Origin: Amaurobius ferox
Lineage: Eukaryota > Arthropoda > Arachnida > Araneae > Amaurobiidae
DNA length: 64,000 nucleotides
Assembly: GCA_951213105.1 (NCBI GenBank)
Contig: OX578146.1
Span: 107,442,197 to 107,506,196, forward strand
Direction: 5' to 3'
The translations under genes were made by a program, and so were the position numbers. Numbering within the stretch: the first letter of the stretch is position 1; each line of letters opens with the position of its first letter. The notes under the pieces were generated by a model. That model had not been told where the DNA came from and made no database searches. It was given only the letters and a program-made list of their open reading frames with translations. Shown here one piece after another: positions 12,500 to 22,725 of the stretch.

Positions 12500-13180
12500 A
12501 GAAAATGTCGATGAGTGTACAGGTGCAGAGTCCACGTCCACAGACAATTACAGCTTGCGATCCAGTCCTAGTACATCATCGGTAAAGAGTCGGCTGGCCG
12601 GTTCAAAGATCCAGGGCTCGATCCCCGGTTAGGGAAACAAAGTTCTTTACAATGTCACCGAACAAATCAACTCTATAGGTTAGTGCACAGATGTTGGAGG
12701 TCTGAAAGTGATCCTAGTACGACTAGGACGGATTTCAGTGGACTCCGGGATATGGAGCGCTGATTTCAAATGGAGAGGATAAAGACCACGAAAGAAGCTA
12801 ATCTGGAGGATAAAAAATAGCACCAGGACGCTCACTTGTAGCATAAAAAATAGCACCAGGACGCTCACTTGTAGCATAAAAAATAGCACCAGGACGCTAA
12901 CCTGACGGTAAAAATTGCAGGAGATGGTCAGTCAGATTGTCAGTTGCACGGCAATCTGACATTAGAGGATGAAGAATGCAGAGTCCACTTCGGCGATAAG
13001 AGTTTGCAATTCCGTCCCAGTAGCTCAACGGTAGAGCCTCGGCTGGCCAGTTCGAAGATCTAGGGTTCGATTCCCGGTTGGGGCAGCAAGGTTCTTTACA
13101 CATGTTAGGTCTATCTACAGTAAAGTGATCCTTCTCGATCGACTAAAGGTGACTGTAGAACCTCTAGCGGATAAGTTCAA
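12500..13180 (+). mobile_element. SINE-B, dimeric tRNA-derived element with VNTR linker
   Basis: There are two tRNA-like modules. The second (about 13015-13090) is well preserved: box A TAGCTCAACGGTAGAGC and box B GGGTTCGATTCCC, in a cloverleaf-like context bounded by GTCCCAG and GGGGCA. The first (about 12565-12640) is decayed. Each is followed by an AAGTTCTTTACA/AGGTTCTTTACA block and a GTGATCC.. GACTA block. Between them lie a 33-bp tandem repeat and a GTCAGTCAGATTGTCAGTTG linker. The same order is present inverted at 61690-62210. A single module is at 27502. Confidence 0.85.
12808..12904 (+). repeat. 33-bp minisatellite in the SINE-B linker
   Basis: Three copies starting 12808, 12841 and 12874, core AAAAAATAGCACCAGGACGC followed by TCACTTGTAGC. 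The antisense frame repeats an 11-residue LFFMLQVSVLV period because 33 is divisible by 3. This is not a gene. Confidence 0.95.
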
Positions 13181-13735
13181 AAGTTGTGATCACAAACTCC
13201 TCAACAAAGCGAAATAGAATAAAAAAAGCTATTTAAGAAGTTGTAAAGCACTGTCTGAAGAACAGGAATTGAGAGTCAGGCTGTTATAAACAAGATTTAT
13301 TTCCCATAATATGGTTATTGATGAACTGTTCAGGAATGTTAATATGAACAAAGCTTATATGCATAGCAATCTAATGTACAACCTGTTCAAAAGGTGTACC
13401 TGTTCAACCTGTTGCTCTGTTAGATTCTGTTCCATGGTCGATATTATAAGGTTGAAAAGATTTACCCTTTTATGTCATTGGGGTGCTTATACCCGAAGAA
13501 AGTTTTTAAAAGTATCGCCTTATTTTATCTGACCCCCCCCCCCGGGGGGGAGGAGGAAGGGGAGGGGATCGAAAGTGGTTCTGTCCTATGGTCGATATTA
13601 TAAGTGTATAAGTGTGCAAACATTCAGTCTTCTAAGTCACCGGGTGACTTTTTTTTCCAGGGGGGGGGGGGGGACTTTAGAAAGGCAAAAACACTTTAGA
13701 CAATTATTATATAGATGGCATTTCCAAGTAAGATC
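13181..13735. other. Spacer with facing C and G runs
   Basis: At 13532-13550 poly-C is directly followed by poly-G, and another G run is at 13660-13672. The words TGGTCGATATTATAAG occur twice (13436 and 13589), indicating a local duplication. No gene is seen. Confidence 0.5.
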
Positions 13736-14215
13736 TCTTCATTTCCCGAGTGTTATATCGGATTCCCCAACAGTACAATGTAACCATTTGACGACCATAC
13801 TTCCTCGTCCCCTTATTTGTTCTAGAACTGCCCCTCCCCAGCCCCCTCCTCAGCAAAAAGCACCCCGAAAAAGTTCCAAAGAGCAAACAGGGTTGTTGTT
13901 GTTGTTGTTGAGACCCAGACCGTCCGACCTACCAGAAAGGTGTAAGGTAACTGTATGGACGACCGGGAAGTGCCACCCAATTTAGACCGGAACCCAGTGG
14001 GGGAGGCATCCACAGGGACCGTACCCTCCTTCCCCTACCACCAACCTCTCGGAAGGACTTACGGACCCACATGTTTAACGTGATCGTACTCCGCATGAAC
14101 ACGGCGGCATTTGTGGTAGCGTGCAAATCTAGCGCGCAAACCACGGGGATACCGTGGCAAACAGGGTGTCTTTCCTAGTTTCTTTTTCCAAGGAATGGGA
14201 AAAGCAGTTTCTTCT
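13736..14215 (+). repeat. Duplicated block, copy 2 (occupied by a SINE)
   Basis: Paralogue of 12122-12360, interrupted at GCAAACAGGGT by the SINE-A at 13894-14156. Downstream of the SINE the sequence resumes GTGTCTTTCC, corresponding to GTCGTCTTCC in copy 1. Confidence 0.75.
13894..14156 (-). mobile_element. SINE-A copy with perfect 11-bp target duplication, box B lost
   Basis: GCAAACAGGGT flanks the element at 13883-13893 and 14157-14167. On the minus strand it runs from CCCCGTGGTTTGCGCGCTAG through the SINE-A body to GGTCTGGGTCTCAACAACAA. The tRNA-like head keeps box A but lacks the GGTTCGATTCC box B segment seen in the copies at 19719 and 30860. The copy at 37763 has the same deletion. 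The body is close to the other young copies, indicating fairly recent insertion. Confidence 0.93.
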
Positions 14216-15180
14216 AGCAAAAACCTAATCGTTACGAAGCTAGTGAGTTGGAACACAAGCACCACGAGATTGCACCCAGCAAATAGTAGTTGGCAGAAGA
14301 AAAAATATCGAATGTGTGGAAAAAAAAAAGGGGTGAAATTTTTCTTTATTTTATTCTTCAAATGGCCAAAGAGGCACGCTTCGAAGAACTCAACTCCAGC
14401 ATCAAGACATCTACTAGATTTCATTCATTTTATTCATTACGCTCCCATCGTTACCGCTTATATTGGAGTGCCAAGTTCTCAGATTTTGTTTTCGCGAGCA
14501 CCCCCCCCCCCCTTCTTTTCCAATCTTATATGGGGGGGGGGGGGGAGAAACAATAACAGTCGACTGGAGATTTTTTTTCTTTTTGTTTCATTGCCCCTGT
14601 TGGATACCAGCTTAAATGTGTTATCTTTTTTCTTTCTCTCTCTCTGTTCTCCTTTCATCCAGCATACGGCAGCAATTTTCGATTAGCGACTTGAAATTCG
14701 CGGTCTTTTGTCTGCTCTTCTTTTCACTCCGAAAAGAGAATGGGAACTTATGAGGAGCATAAAAGCAACTATTAGCTGCCAAGCGAGATTTCTATATTAA
14801 AAGATACGCGTAGGGGAGGGGGGGAGGGGAGCAACACTTGTAATTTCTTTTCTAATATCTTTAATAACATTATCTCGGCTGATTTGTAGCTTTGAGGCCG
14901 AGAAATGTGTCCGTGTCCCATTGAATACGATGATTATGCAGATAAATTAGGTTTTAAATGTCCCGTAACAATGGATTTAAAAAAAATTACTTTTTCGAGA
15001 AGAGGAAGACATCACCATCCTCTTTTGAAACGTTGACTGTAATCCTTGGTTCGGGTTGATTTTTTGATATTTAAAACAGTATTTTTTTAATTGGTACAGA
15101 TAAGTTTTATCTTTTACGCAACTTCGCAAAATTCTGGAAACATTCCTTTTTACTCGCTATTTTGGGTTTTCCGTGCTGTA
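14216..15180. other. AT-rich stretch with facing C and G runs
   Basis: Poly-C at 14501-14512 and poly-G at 14532-14544 face each other 20 bp apart. A CT-rich run lies at 14630-14650. The 163-codon frame at 14195-14686 runs through these homopolymers and looks non-coding. Nothing else is recognised. Confidence 0.45.
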
Positions 15181-15400
15181 ATTAACAGCACGTATGACGC
15201 CTACAGCAATGAATTGGAGTGCGGCTCAACTCGACTTTCTCCTAACATAATCCATTTTTAAGTAGCTTATGAGTCCGCCCCCCCCCCTCAAATTCTGCAA
15301 GTAAAATTTTAAAAATCGGCATCGTTGAGCCAATGATGATTATTATAGCGTATTATTATCCTTCACTTTAAAAGGCTTGACAAAATATTTCAATTGCTAC
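15181..15400 (+). mobile_element. Fragment related to the family D variant at 47946
   Basis: GCTCAACTCGACTTTCTC, an AAAAATCGGYAT word and CCTTCACTTTAAA-GGCTTGA are shared in order with 47950-48125. The fragment is cut at 15400 by the start of an LTR, so the LTR probably inserted into it. Confidence 0.6.
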
Positions 15401-15890
15401 TGTTGCGAACGCGCAATATTCACTTTGACACCTCCTCTTTCGTCTGTCTCGAAGGCCAAGCGAGGAAAACACACTCCATGACGTCAGCACAACGTAAGGA
15501 TGACATGAGCTTCAGGGTTGCCAGGATTTCCCAGTTAGAAGAAGGGCTTCCAGATTTGGCGATTTATTGCCAATTTGGCGACTTCCGGAATGTTCCAGAA
15601 ACTTTTCGATAGAACGATTATTCTTTGCGATATAGAGATTTCCAGAAGTTTCTATGGAGAGACTATAAAAAGGACTAGCCCCTCCGTTGCAGGGGAGTTA
15701 ACGAATGGACTTGACATAAGCTACATTGGACTGTGATTTTTGTCAATGTTTTAAGAAGAGTAGCGACTGTTTTGTGAAATTACTTTCGTCAACATTCTAT
15801 GAATAATATCAGTTATTTTGACAAATTAATGAAGTATTTAAGTATTGTTTTTCTGTGTACTGTTCCTGTTTACGTTGTGCTTGAGAAAAA
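15401..15890 (+). mobile_element. LTR-L family, copy 2, 3'-truncated
   Basis: Begins TGTTGCGAAC. Shares with the other copies a GGTTGCCAGG block, TTTGGCGACTTCCGGAA, TTTCCAGAAGTTTCTATGGA, the TATA box GACTATAAAAAGGA (15660) and CTGTTCCTGTTTACG. The U5 end with the CGTAACA terminus is missing: after GTGCTTGAGAAAAAATG the sequence passes straight into a Tc1 transposase remnant. The 72-codon frame here is LTR sequence. Confidence 0.7.
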
Positions 15891-16455
15891 ATGTTCAGCG
15901 AGAGTCTCGGTTCTGTTTGTCCAATGACGATCACCGTGTGAGAGTCTGAAGGCGACGTGGACACAGATCCAATTCTACATCAACTGTTGAACGCCATACT
16001 GCTCGATAACGCGGCAACATATGGTGTGGGAGCATCACGGTTGATAGTCGGTCACCTCTGGTTCGTATCAAAGGCACAATGACGGCACGACGATATGTGG
16101 ATGAGGTGTTGCGGCCAGTTACACTGCCATACCTTCAGCGGTTGCTAAATGCTGTTTTCCAGCCAGATAACGCGAGACCGCACACGGCAACAATCAGCAG
16201 ACAAGCCTTGCGATGTATCCAGGGGTTTCCTTGACCTCCGCTGTCTCCAGATCTCTCACCCATCGAACATGTATGTTACATGATTTTCATGCCCCCGCCT
16301 CAAACTGAAGACGACCTGTGCAGGATGGTTGAAGGTATATATATCATCCATCCCTCAGGAAACTATCCGTACGCTCATTGCATCTGTTCCTCGAAGGGTT
16401 GCTGCTTGTATTGCCGCAAGAGTTGGTCCTACTGCCTACCGACCACCCTGTCTGT
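15891..16455 (+). pseudogene. Tc1-family transposase, decayed 3' half
   Basis: Translation gives DDHRVRV.RRRGHRSNS, then SPLVRIKGTMTARRYVDEVL, RPVTLPYLQRLLNAVFQ, PDNARPHTATISRQALR, PPLSPDLSPIEHV and, after a frame break near 16320-16390, SVPRRVAACIAARVGPTAY. The DNARPHTA and SPDLSPIEHV motifs are diagnostic of the Tc1 DDE catalytic core; the Asp codon is at 16166 and the Glu codon at 16265. In-frame stops occur at 15947, 16007 and 16232. The first catalytic Asp region (15891-15910, TTCAGCGAGAGT) is damaged and the N-terminal DNA-binding part is absent. The enzyme would have cut and pasted a TA-flanked transposon; this copy cannot. Confidence 0.92.
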
Positions 16456-16650
16456 GCCATTACTGTATTGCATTATCCTTCTGGAATTAACATCATTTAT
16501 TTATATATGCCATCTCTGTCTGTGTGTCCTTTATCGTCACATTCTATTCGCTCTTTCATGGTGTTACATTTTCTGTGTCGTGTAGTGTATTAGCACTTAT
16601 TAAGTAAGAAGAATAAATGTTTCCGACAATTTTTGGGTGCCTGTAGAAAA
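16456..16650 (+). mobile_element. Probable 3' part of the Tc1 element
   Basis: Continuous downstream of the transposase remnant, ending with GAAGAATAAATGTTTCC (AATAAA signal) and TTTTTGGGTGCCTGTAG. No terminal inverted repeat could be paired. Confidence 0.4.
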
Positions 16651-17590
16651 TTGTGGATTCAGAATTTTTTTTATTAATGTATATTCTACATTTAAGTTGC
16701 TTACTTAGATTTCTGGCGTCAAATATTTTGGAAGTCAATATACTTTTGATAAACTAGGGGGGAAAAGATCAAAGATGCAATGATATAAAAAGAAAACTAG
16801 GAAACAAAATCTGGTATAAGTAGCACTTGATTATTTCTACATGTCGTAATGAATTCTCTTGATAAATTTAGGTAACAGTATTCCTTTTCACCCTTTGACT
16901 ATCACGTTCAAAACCCGTGAAAAATAAATAAATAAAATAAAATAAAATTTGACGCTTTTGGCGCTCAAAAAACTAGTTATCCTCAAGTGCAAAATCCACA
17001 CAAATATACTTTGGATATGTAATTACTATCACATGAAGTAATTGAATTTTCACGAATGTATTTGGCGTGGAAACGCAAAACTATTAAAAATATGTTTTTT
17101 TTTCTGCTAGCAAACAGAACGTGCTAAATGTTTATTAGTTGAACAGTTAGATATCACACCACTCATATAGATGTGTTACCTAAGAAGAGTTAAATATATG
17201 CAGTGTTATAAAAATAAAATTGCGGTTTGATTAATAAAAATATTATATAAAAGCCCTTCTAACCGTTGGTCGACGCATTTGGCGACAAATTCGACACAAT
17301 ATAACCAATTTGGCAGCTTTTTTTTTTTTAATCTAGCCAAACTGACGATAACTTAATGTCTCGTAAAAATTTAATTGCTTTGATAATAATCTGTCGCTTT
17401 GTGGAGATTAATTTATTTATTTTATTCTTAATTAAAAAATGTGAATTTCACTGTTCATAGGAGAGGTACATTTTGTTAGGATATTAAGGGGGTTCCTTTA
17501 TAAATCTACCAACTGATTGATTAACATGAAACGTCTTAAAAAAACCTTTGCCGAAGCTAAGATGCTACTAAGCAAATCAAGGGCCATTTT
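16651..17590. other. AT-rich stretch, nothing recognised
   Basis: Contains an AAATAAAATAAA run (16920-16945) and, at 17270-17345, the CATTTGGCGACAAATTCG word that recalls LTR-L U3 motifs. Confidence 0.4.
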
Positions 17591-18100
17591 TAAGGGATGG
17601 AAGACATTAATTCTGCCATAAAAAAGAACATCGCACATTGATGATCTGAAAATCTTCACGTAGCGTGAAAAAAGTACAACACTTTCATATATAAAGGAGA
17701 AACTAAAATAATCGTCAAACCAAACGATTGAAATACAAAATGAGAGGTAATGTGTCGATTTTCTATTGCCATTCAAAACTCCAGTAGCACGTTACTTGCT
17801 GGTGGAGTTCATCAAGACATCGTTCTGAAAACGCTTAAGTGACGCGACAATGAGATGCGATGCGCTGCTGCGAATGCAGAAAAAATGGCGAAGTCACATC
17901 CGAATTCTCAGACAAGTTAAAACTTTTTTCCCCAACGGGGGAAAAAAAATGGTAAATCGAAAACTAAGTTGACTTGATGCGGGAATAAGTGCGCACAAAA
18001 AGAGGCTATAAGTACTGATCATTTAAAAGCAGAAAGTGCAAAATGGAGTTATTGTTTGGTAATATTGGGAAAAGAATTTTAGGAAAATAAACAAGAAAAT
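17591..18100 (+). repeat. Family F repeat, copy 1 (unknown class)
   Basis: Shares a ~500-bp colinear segment with 22225-22725 and part of 24210-24640. Shared words are CTAAAATAATCGTCAAACCA, CATCAAGACATCGTTC, an AAAAAATGGCG/TCACAT pair, AATAAGTGCGCAC, and a near-terminal CAGAAAGTGCAAAATGGA.. GGGAAAAGAATTTTA. No protein motif is recognised in any frame and no termini were found. Confidence 0.65.
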
Positions 18101-18366
18101 GAAGTAAACTCTTACCGAAGATTCTAAGAAATTATTTAAAACTTAATCATATCCTTCCTTCAATTAAAAAGAAAAATTGATTACGACAAAAAAAGGGCTA
18201 CGTGTGATTCGAAGGAGGAATAATATCCTTCGGCAGGGTACCTAGACTTGAAAGTACAGCTCCGAATTTAGGAAACATTATCGTAAACCATTTTGAGATT
18301 TCATGGTTTCTACTTTCCTTATATACATAGTTGTCGCATGGTAAACCCATGATCCAATATTTTCGG
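18101..18366. other. Spacer
   Basis: AT-rich; contains one family D-type stem arm, TACTTTCCTTATATACATAG (18312). Nothing else. Confidence 0.4.
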
Positions 18367-19158
18367 GGTTGCGATCTTGAGTTTACTTATTTATTTTGGG
18401 GGTCAGCCTTTTCGTTTGGCCAGCTGCTCTCCTCGGAATAGGAGACAGGATGTCGGAGGTTTCTTTAGAGATCGTATTTTCACCGAAAGGTTTAACGTTT
18501 GTCCGTTTTCGGATGGATCATAGGGTTTTCGGCCGGCTTTGAATTAGTGCCCGAAAGCATATCAGATTCGCAGGGGCTTGAGAAGGGGCTTTTTGTTTCT
18601 GGAAGGCCTAAAGCCAATGGCATGGCTTTGGGGTCAAGGGGTTAAGACCCTGAATCCAATGAGGTAGTTGTATGCGCCTCAGGGGCGTGTTTTAAAATCT
18701 TGGAGAGAGAGAGTTTTCAGAAATATAAAAAAGGAGCGAGGAGAATGTTCTCGGACTTCAGGGCAAGAAGTAGCCCCGTTTTGAAGTGCGTGTGATACCA
18801 ATAAGATGAAAGTCCGAAACTCGGCCAGAAATGTTGGTGAGTTACCCAATTGGGACTTTTTGCCTATTTTGTATTTGTTCGATCTCTCTCTCCGTGTTAA
18901 GGATTTTTAAATATTTCATAGGGATGTTTTAAGTTTATTTTAATTACCATCTTTCACATTTTAGTCTATGAGACTATATATACTTTTGTATTTGTTTATC
19001 TTAAATTTGGTATTCATCCCATTTAGAATATGGGAAGTTGTGTTTTAAATAATTTAAATCAATAATGTTGTAAATGTTTATATAGTGTAAATAAATTAAT
19101 GTTTGTAAATACTCACGGCCCTTATTCTTTTTCGCGCTCTTACCGGACGTGTCGTAAA
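18367..19158 (+). mobile_element. LTR-like unit, second family (about 790 bp)
   Basis: Begins GGTTGCGATC and ends GTGTCGTAAA, short inverted termini like those of the LTR-L family (TTGCGA/TCGTAA). The interior is GC-richer than the surroundings. It holds a TATA-like AATATAAAAAAGGAGCGAG (18721) and, 360 bp on, GTGTAAATAAATTAATG with a polyadenylation signal, the order expected of U3-R-U5. No flanking internal retrotransposon sequence or clear target duplication was seen. There is only one copy in the window, so this is an inference. Confidence 0.5.
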
Positions 19159-19164
19159 AAGGAA

Positions 19165-19715
19165 GTTACCTTAGGACAATAGTATAATGTATAAGGAAAG
19201 TATTGTGACGGAGTCGAAAATTCGAATTCGAGTTTTCGACGGGAGAGCACGTTTTAAACATCCCTGATCACGAATCGAACATTTTTGAGGTGATATCTGT
19301 GTGTGTGTGAAATTATGTGTGTGTGTGTGCGAGTCTGTGGAGACGATATCTCACGAACAAATGGAGCGATTCGAATGAAATTTGGTACACACACAATCGA
19401 AAGTTCAGAATCCCCTAAATTTTCGAGGGAAATTTTGAAAAAATCACCAAAAAATCAAAACCTTTAATAAAGTTACGCAAATAGACATTTCTTAAGTAAT
19501 GTTTCCTTAGAAAACGATTGACATAAACTTTAGAACGCTAGCATGAACCGTTCTCGAGATATTACACATTTTTCAAATAAATGTATCAAAAAATCTCATA
19601 AATTTAAAAAAAAATATTAACTGTTAAGAAACATGTTCACTTTTCATATGTAATATCATGCGTTAAATTTGGTGACATCATTTTTGTGGATCTAGCTCGT
19701 TCCATTCATGATACT
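19165..19715 (-). mobile_element. Family D repeat, second full-length-type copy
   Basis: Colinear with 1846-2430: GTATAAGGAAAGTATTGTGA, GAATTCGAGTTTTCGACGGG, (GT)n, GAGCGATTCGAATGAAATTT, GAAAACGATTGACATAAACT, ATGAACCGTTCTCGAGATAT, TTTTTGTGGATCTAGCTCGT. One arm of the terminal stem is degraded. Confidence 0.75.
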
Positions 19716-19718
19716 TTG

Positions 19719-19999
19719 AGGCGGTAGCCCATTGGTTAGCGCGTTGGAGTTGCACTCGGTAGGCCCGGGTTCGATTCCAGCCACTGCCAAAACTGCCGCC
19801 GTGTTCATGCGGAGTACGATCACGTTAAACATGTGGGTCCGAAAGTCCTTCCGAGAGGTTGGTGGTAGGGGAAGGAGGGTACGGTCCCTGTGGATGTTTC
19901 CCCCACTGGGTTCCGGTCTAAATTGGGAGGCACTTCCCGACCGTCCAAACAGTTACCTTACACCTTTCTGGTTGGTCGGACGGTCTGGGTTTCAGCAGC
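19719..19999 (+). mobile_element. SINE-A copy, complete tRNA-like head
   Basis: Box A region GGTAGCCCATTGGTTAGCGC and box B GGGTTCGATTCCAG are both present. The full body follows (AAACATGTGGGTCCGAAAGT, GGGAAGGAGGGTACGGTCCC) to GGTTTCAGCAGC. It lies directly after a family D copy. The 96- and 79-codon frames are SINE translations. Confidence 0.9.
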
Positions 20000-20699
20000 C
20001 AATAGTCATTCATTTGCTATAAGAATAACTTATTTTTCCGAAAATTTGGCGACAAATTTGGCGGAATGTCGCCAACTTGGCGAATTTTTAAATGTTTCCA
20101 AATTAACGAAAACCTCGCCAAATGGATAAAAATGACGCAAAATCAATGAAAATAACGATTAATTTATTAATTCAATATCTTGGAAAGAATATAAGTATCT
20201 ACCATAAGAATAACCTATTTTTTTTTACTGTAAAAGTAGTAAATTTATTACATTATATAAGTCATGCGCTGCCCACATCAGATTTTTTTTAGAAGCAGGT
20301 TTTCGTTTTTGTACTCGGAAAAGTTTTTTTACCATAAAGTGGTGTTTTCGCGAAGTCAAGGATGCCATTGGAAATATTTGATAATATACATTTTTATAAT
20401 CAATTTTGATAATATACATTTTTCTATAATATATACCAGAAAAATTATAACTATAATTATTAAATTAAAAATACTATTTTTGAATTGAAATTTGATTAAT
20501 ATTGTTACATAACGCGAAAAATATTATTTAAATAAAAAATTATTAAATAAAATATGTTTTAAACTAACGTCGATAAATATTGTTATATGATATACGAGGA
20601 AATGTGTTCGCCGGGATATAAGATGAGTGGTCATGGCTTAGCCATGTGTACATCCAAGCAACAATTTAATTAACTATTTATTCATATTTTGTTATAAAC
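20000..20699. other. AT-rich DNA with TTTGGCGA motif cluster
   Basis: At 20043-20125 ATTTGGCGACAAATTTGGCG, CGCCAACTTGGCGA and CTCGCCAAATG form a dense cluster of the motif also found in LTR-L copies. A 30-bp imperfect duplication (TTTTGATAATATACATTTTT) lies at 20378-20440. Confidence 0.5.
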
Positions 20700-20950
20700 G
20701 GCCGTATTGATAAAGCGCTCTTTGGTTTTCGATAATTCGCTGTTAAGTTCCGGTGAACGAAATAATAATACGAGAAGAACGTTACAATAATACGCCCGCT
20801 TACAACAACCGGAAAAAAATCATCCCGTCAAGGCACATCGTCCCGGCCTCAAGATCCGATGTATCTAGGTACCAAATTTCATGGCGGTATGACGCTTAGA
20901 TTTCCTGTTACAGACTGCACAGACAGACATCTTCTTTTATTACGTATGAC
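20700..20950 (+). mobile_element. Family J retroposon-like 3' tail (copy 1)
   Basis: GTACCAAATTTCATGGCGGT then ACAGACTGCACAGACAGACA and TCTTCTTTTATTACG. The CCAAATTTCATGGC ... CAGACA ... TTTTATTA order recurs at 47380-47590 and 56865-57745. It resembles tails of arthropod non-LTR or non-autonomous elements; the class is not established. Confidence 0.5.
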
Positions 20951-21680
20951 TGTACTCGCAACAGAGCATCTGTGACACTTTTAACAACAGGACTCTGAAA
21001 ATAATAATTTAGTCAGTTCTAAGTTTCTCATTTCTTCTTTCCTTGAGACATATTTCAACATTTTCTTCGGCCTGTCAAAATCTGTCAGCTTCATTTCTCA
21101 TTCAATAGCTTCATAAACAGCTTCAATATATACACAGTTTCATTTATAATTATATATAAAATCTAAGCTGAATATTGGAATTGAACTCTTTTTAAACTAT
21201 CTTACCTCAATGATTATTATAATACCTCTTTTTGCGTTGTCACGTGTTTAAATTTTCTCTACGCGCGAAAAAAGATCTTCTTTGTTATTAGTGGTAAACG
21301 GCCGATTTAAACACTTTAAAAAGTTAATTTTAAAATTCAATTTAAAAAAATCTAATTAAAGAATTGGAAAAAGACTTTTGAGGTGCATTAGTTCACGTAT
21401 AGATGCTACTGCGTGAAAAACCTCAGGCGTGTAAATGCTGTAGATATCGCACAGCATCGCGGACAAACAGACAGACAAATTCCTGCTTTTATTATTATAG
21501 GTGAATATAAAAACATTATCTCCATAAATGAAATCAATAATTTAAAAAAAAATATTCTACCATCATTCCAAACTGTAACAATGCACGATAAAAAAGAAAA
21601 CAAAATATTTTTTACAGCTCTAGCTGAAGTTCAAATAGAAATATCTATACGGTTGCTAAAGATGCTATTTCCAAGCAAAC
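20951..21680. other. AT-rich stretch with one more family J-like tail
   Basis: At 21455-21505 CGGACAAACAGACAGACAAA and TTTTATTATTATAG form another such tail. No gene is supported, including the 91-codon frame at 21413. Confidence 0.4.
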
Positions 21681-22187
21681 TCTTATGAACTTATGCTCTG
21701 CAGTCTCTTCTTCTCACCCCCTCTCACTTTCGAAAACCAGACGGAGAAAGCACTCGTACAGGCAACCTTTCCCATGAAGTGAATACAGGATTGTCAGATG
21801 CTGAAGTTCGGAGATCGCCAATTTGACGACATATGGCGACTTTTCGAAGGTTCGGGAAACACCTCGAAATAACCGATATTCTACGAGATATGAGGGATTT
21901 GCAAAAGTTCTATAGAGAATCAATGAAAGGAGTCATCACTCAGTTGGATAGCAGTTGATTTGATTCGAGATACATTGAACTATAATATTCGGCAATGTTT
22001 TGAGAATAGCAATAGTTATTTTATAAAATTAATGAAGCATTTAAGTGCCGTAACAGGAGCACTGTACAGTAGTACAGTGCTCCTGTTTACGATGTGCTAG
22101 TGAATAAATGTGTTAGTTATCCAGAAATTTGAACTCATTCCTGTATGTTTAGCGCACACCCATGATCCTAGAAGATAAGTCGTAACA
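21681..22187 (+). mobile_element. Solo LTR, LTR-L family (copy 3, 507 bp)
   Basis: Runs from TCTTATGAAC to AAGTCGTAACA. It is colinear with copy 1: CTCACTTTCG, CACCTCGAAATAACCGATAT, GAGATATGAGGGATTTGC, and GTGCTAGTGAATAAATGTG with AATAAA. The TATA region is decayed. Flanks AAAC/AAAA match 3 of 4. It contains a copy-specific perfect hairpin. Confidence 0.75.
22052..22087. other. Perfect 16-bp stem, 4-nt loop hairpin
   Basis: AACAGGAGCACTGTAC, loop AGTA, then GTACAGTGCTCCTGTT. The other LTR-L copies have unpaired AGTACTGTTTAACTGTATAT or AGTATTGTTTTTCTGTGTAC before GTTCCTGTTTACG, so the palindrome is specific to this copy. Confidence 0.95.
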
Positions 22188-22224
22188 AAAACAAAGAGCA
22201 TTCGAAAAATGAAAAAAATTATTT

Positions 22225-22725
22225 CCGCCACAAATAAGTTCCGTCCAATAGTGATTACGATGAATTGAAAATTTCCGCACAGCGTAACAAAGTATAATAC
22301 TAACGTATGAACATGAAAACTAAAATAATCACCAAACCAAAAGATTGAACTTCAAAGTGCAAGGTTAAAGCGTCGATTTCCATTGTCATTCAAAATCCTG
22401 AAGCACTTGCTCATCAAGATGTCATTCCACCAACGCTTGAACGACGCGACGGTGAGTTAAAGCGTCGAAGCGAATCAAAAGAAGAAAAAAAAAATGGCGT
22501 AAAAGTCACATTTGAAATCGCACACTGCAATTCTTCAACTTTTTACCGCCACGAAAAAAAAATGGCAGACGAACACTAAGTTAACTTAAATGCAGAAATA
22601 AGTGCACACACAAAAAATAACTACTAACAATTCTTCGAGATCAATCCATTTAAAAAGCTGAAAGTTCTAAATGGAATTATAGTTCGGTAATGATGGGAAA
22701 AGAATTTTATGAAAGCTAAAAATTG
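22225..22725 (+). repeat. Family F repeat, copy 2
   Basis: Colinear with 17591-18100; see that entry for the shared words. It starts just after the LTR. The minus frame at 22624-22947 overlaps its end and shows no recognisable domain. Confidence 0.65.

Noticed and set aside
13015..13090. Functional tRNA gene (good box A and box B)
   Set aside because: The acceptor stem is imperfect, there is no terminator at the expected place, and the sequence continues into the SINE-B body seen at other loci.
14195..14686. 163-codon plus-strand frame as a gene
   Set aside because: It runs through poly-A, poly-C and poly-G tracts, has no recognisable domain, and overlaps an 88-codon frame in another register.
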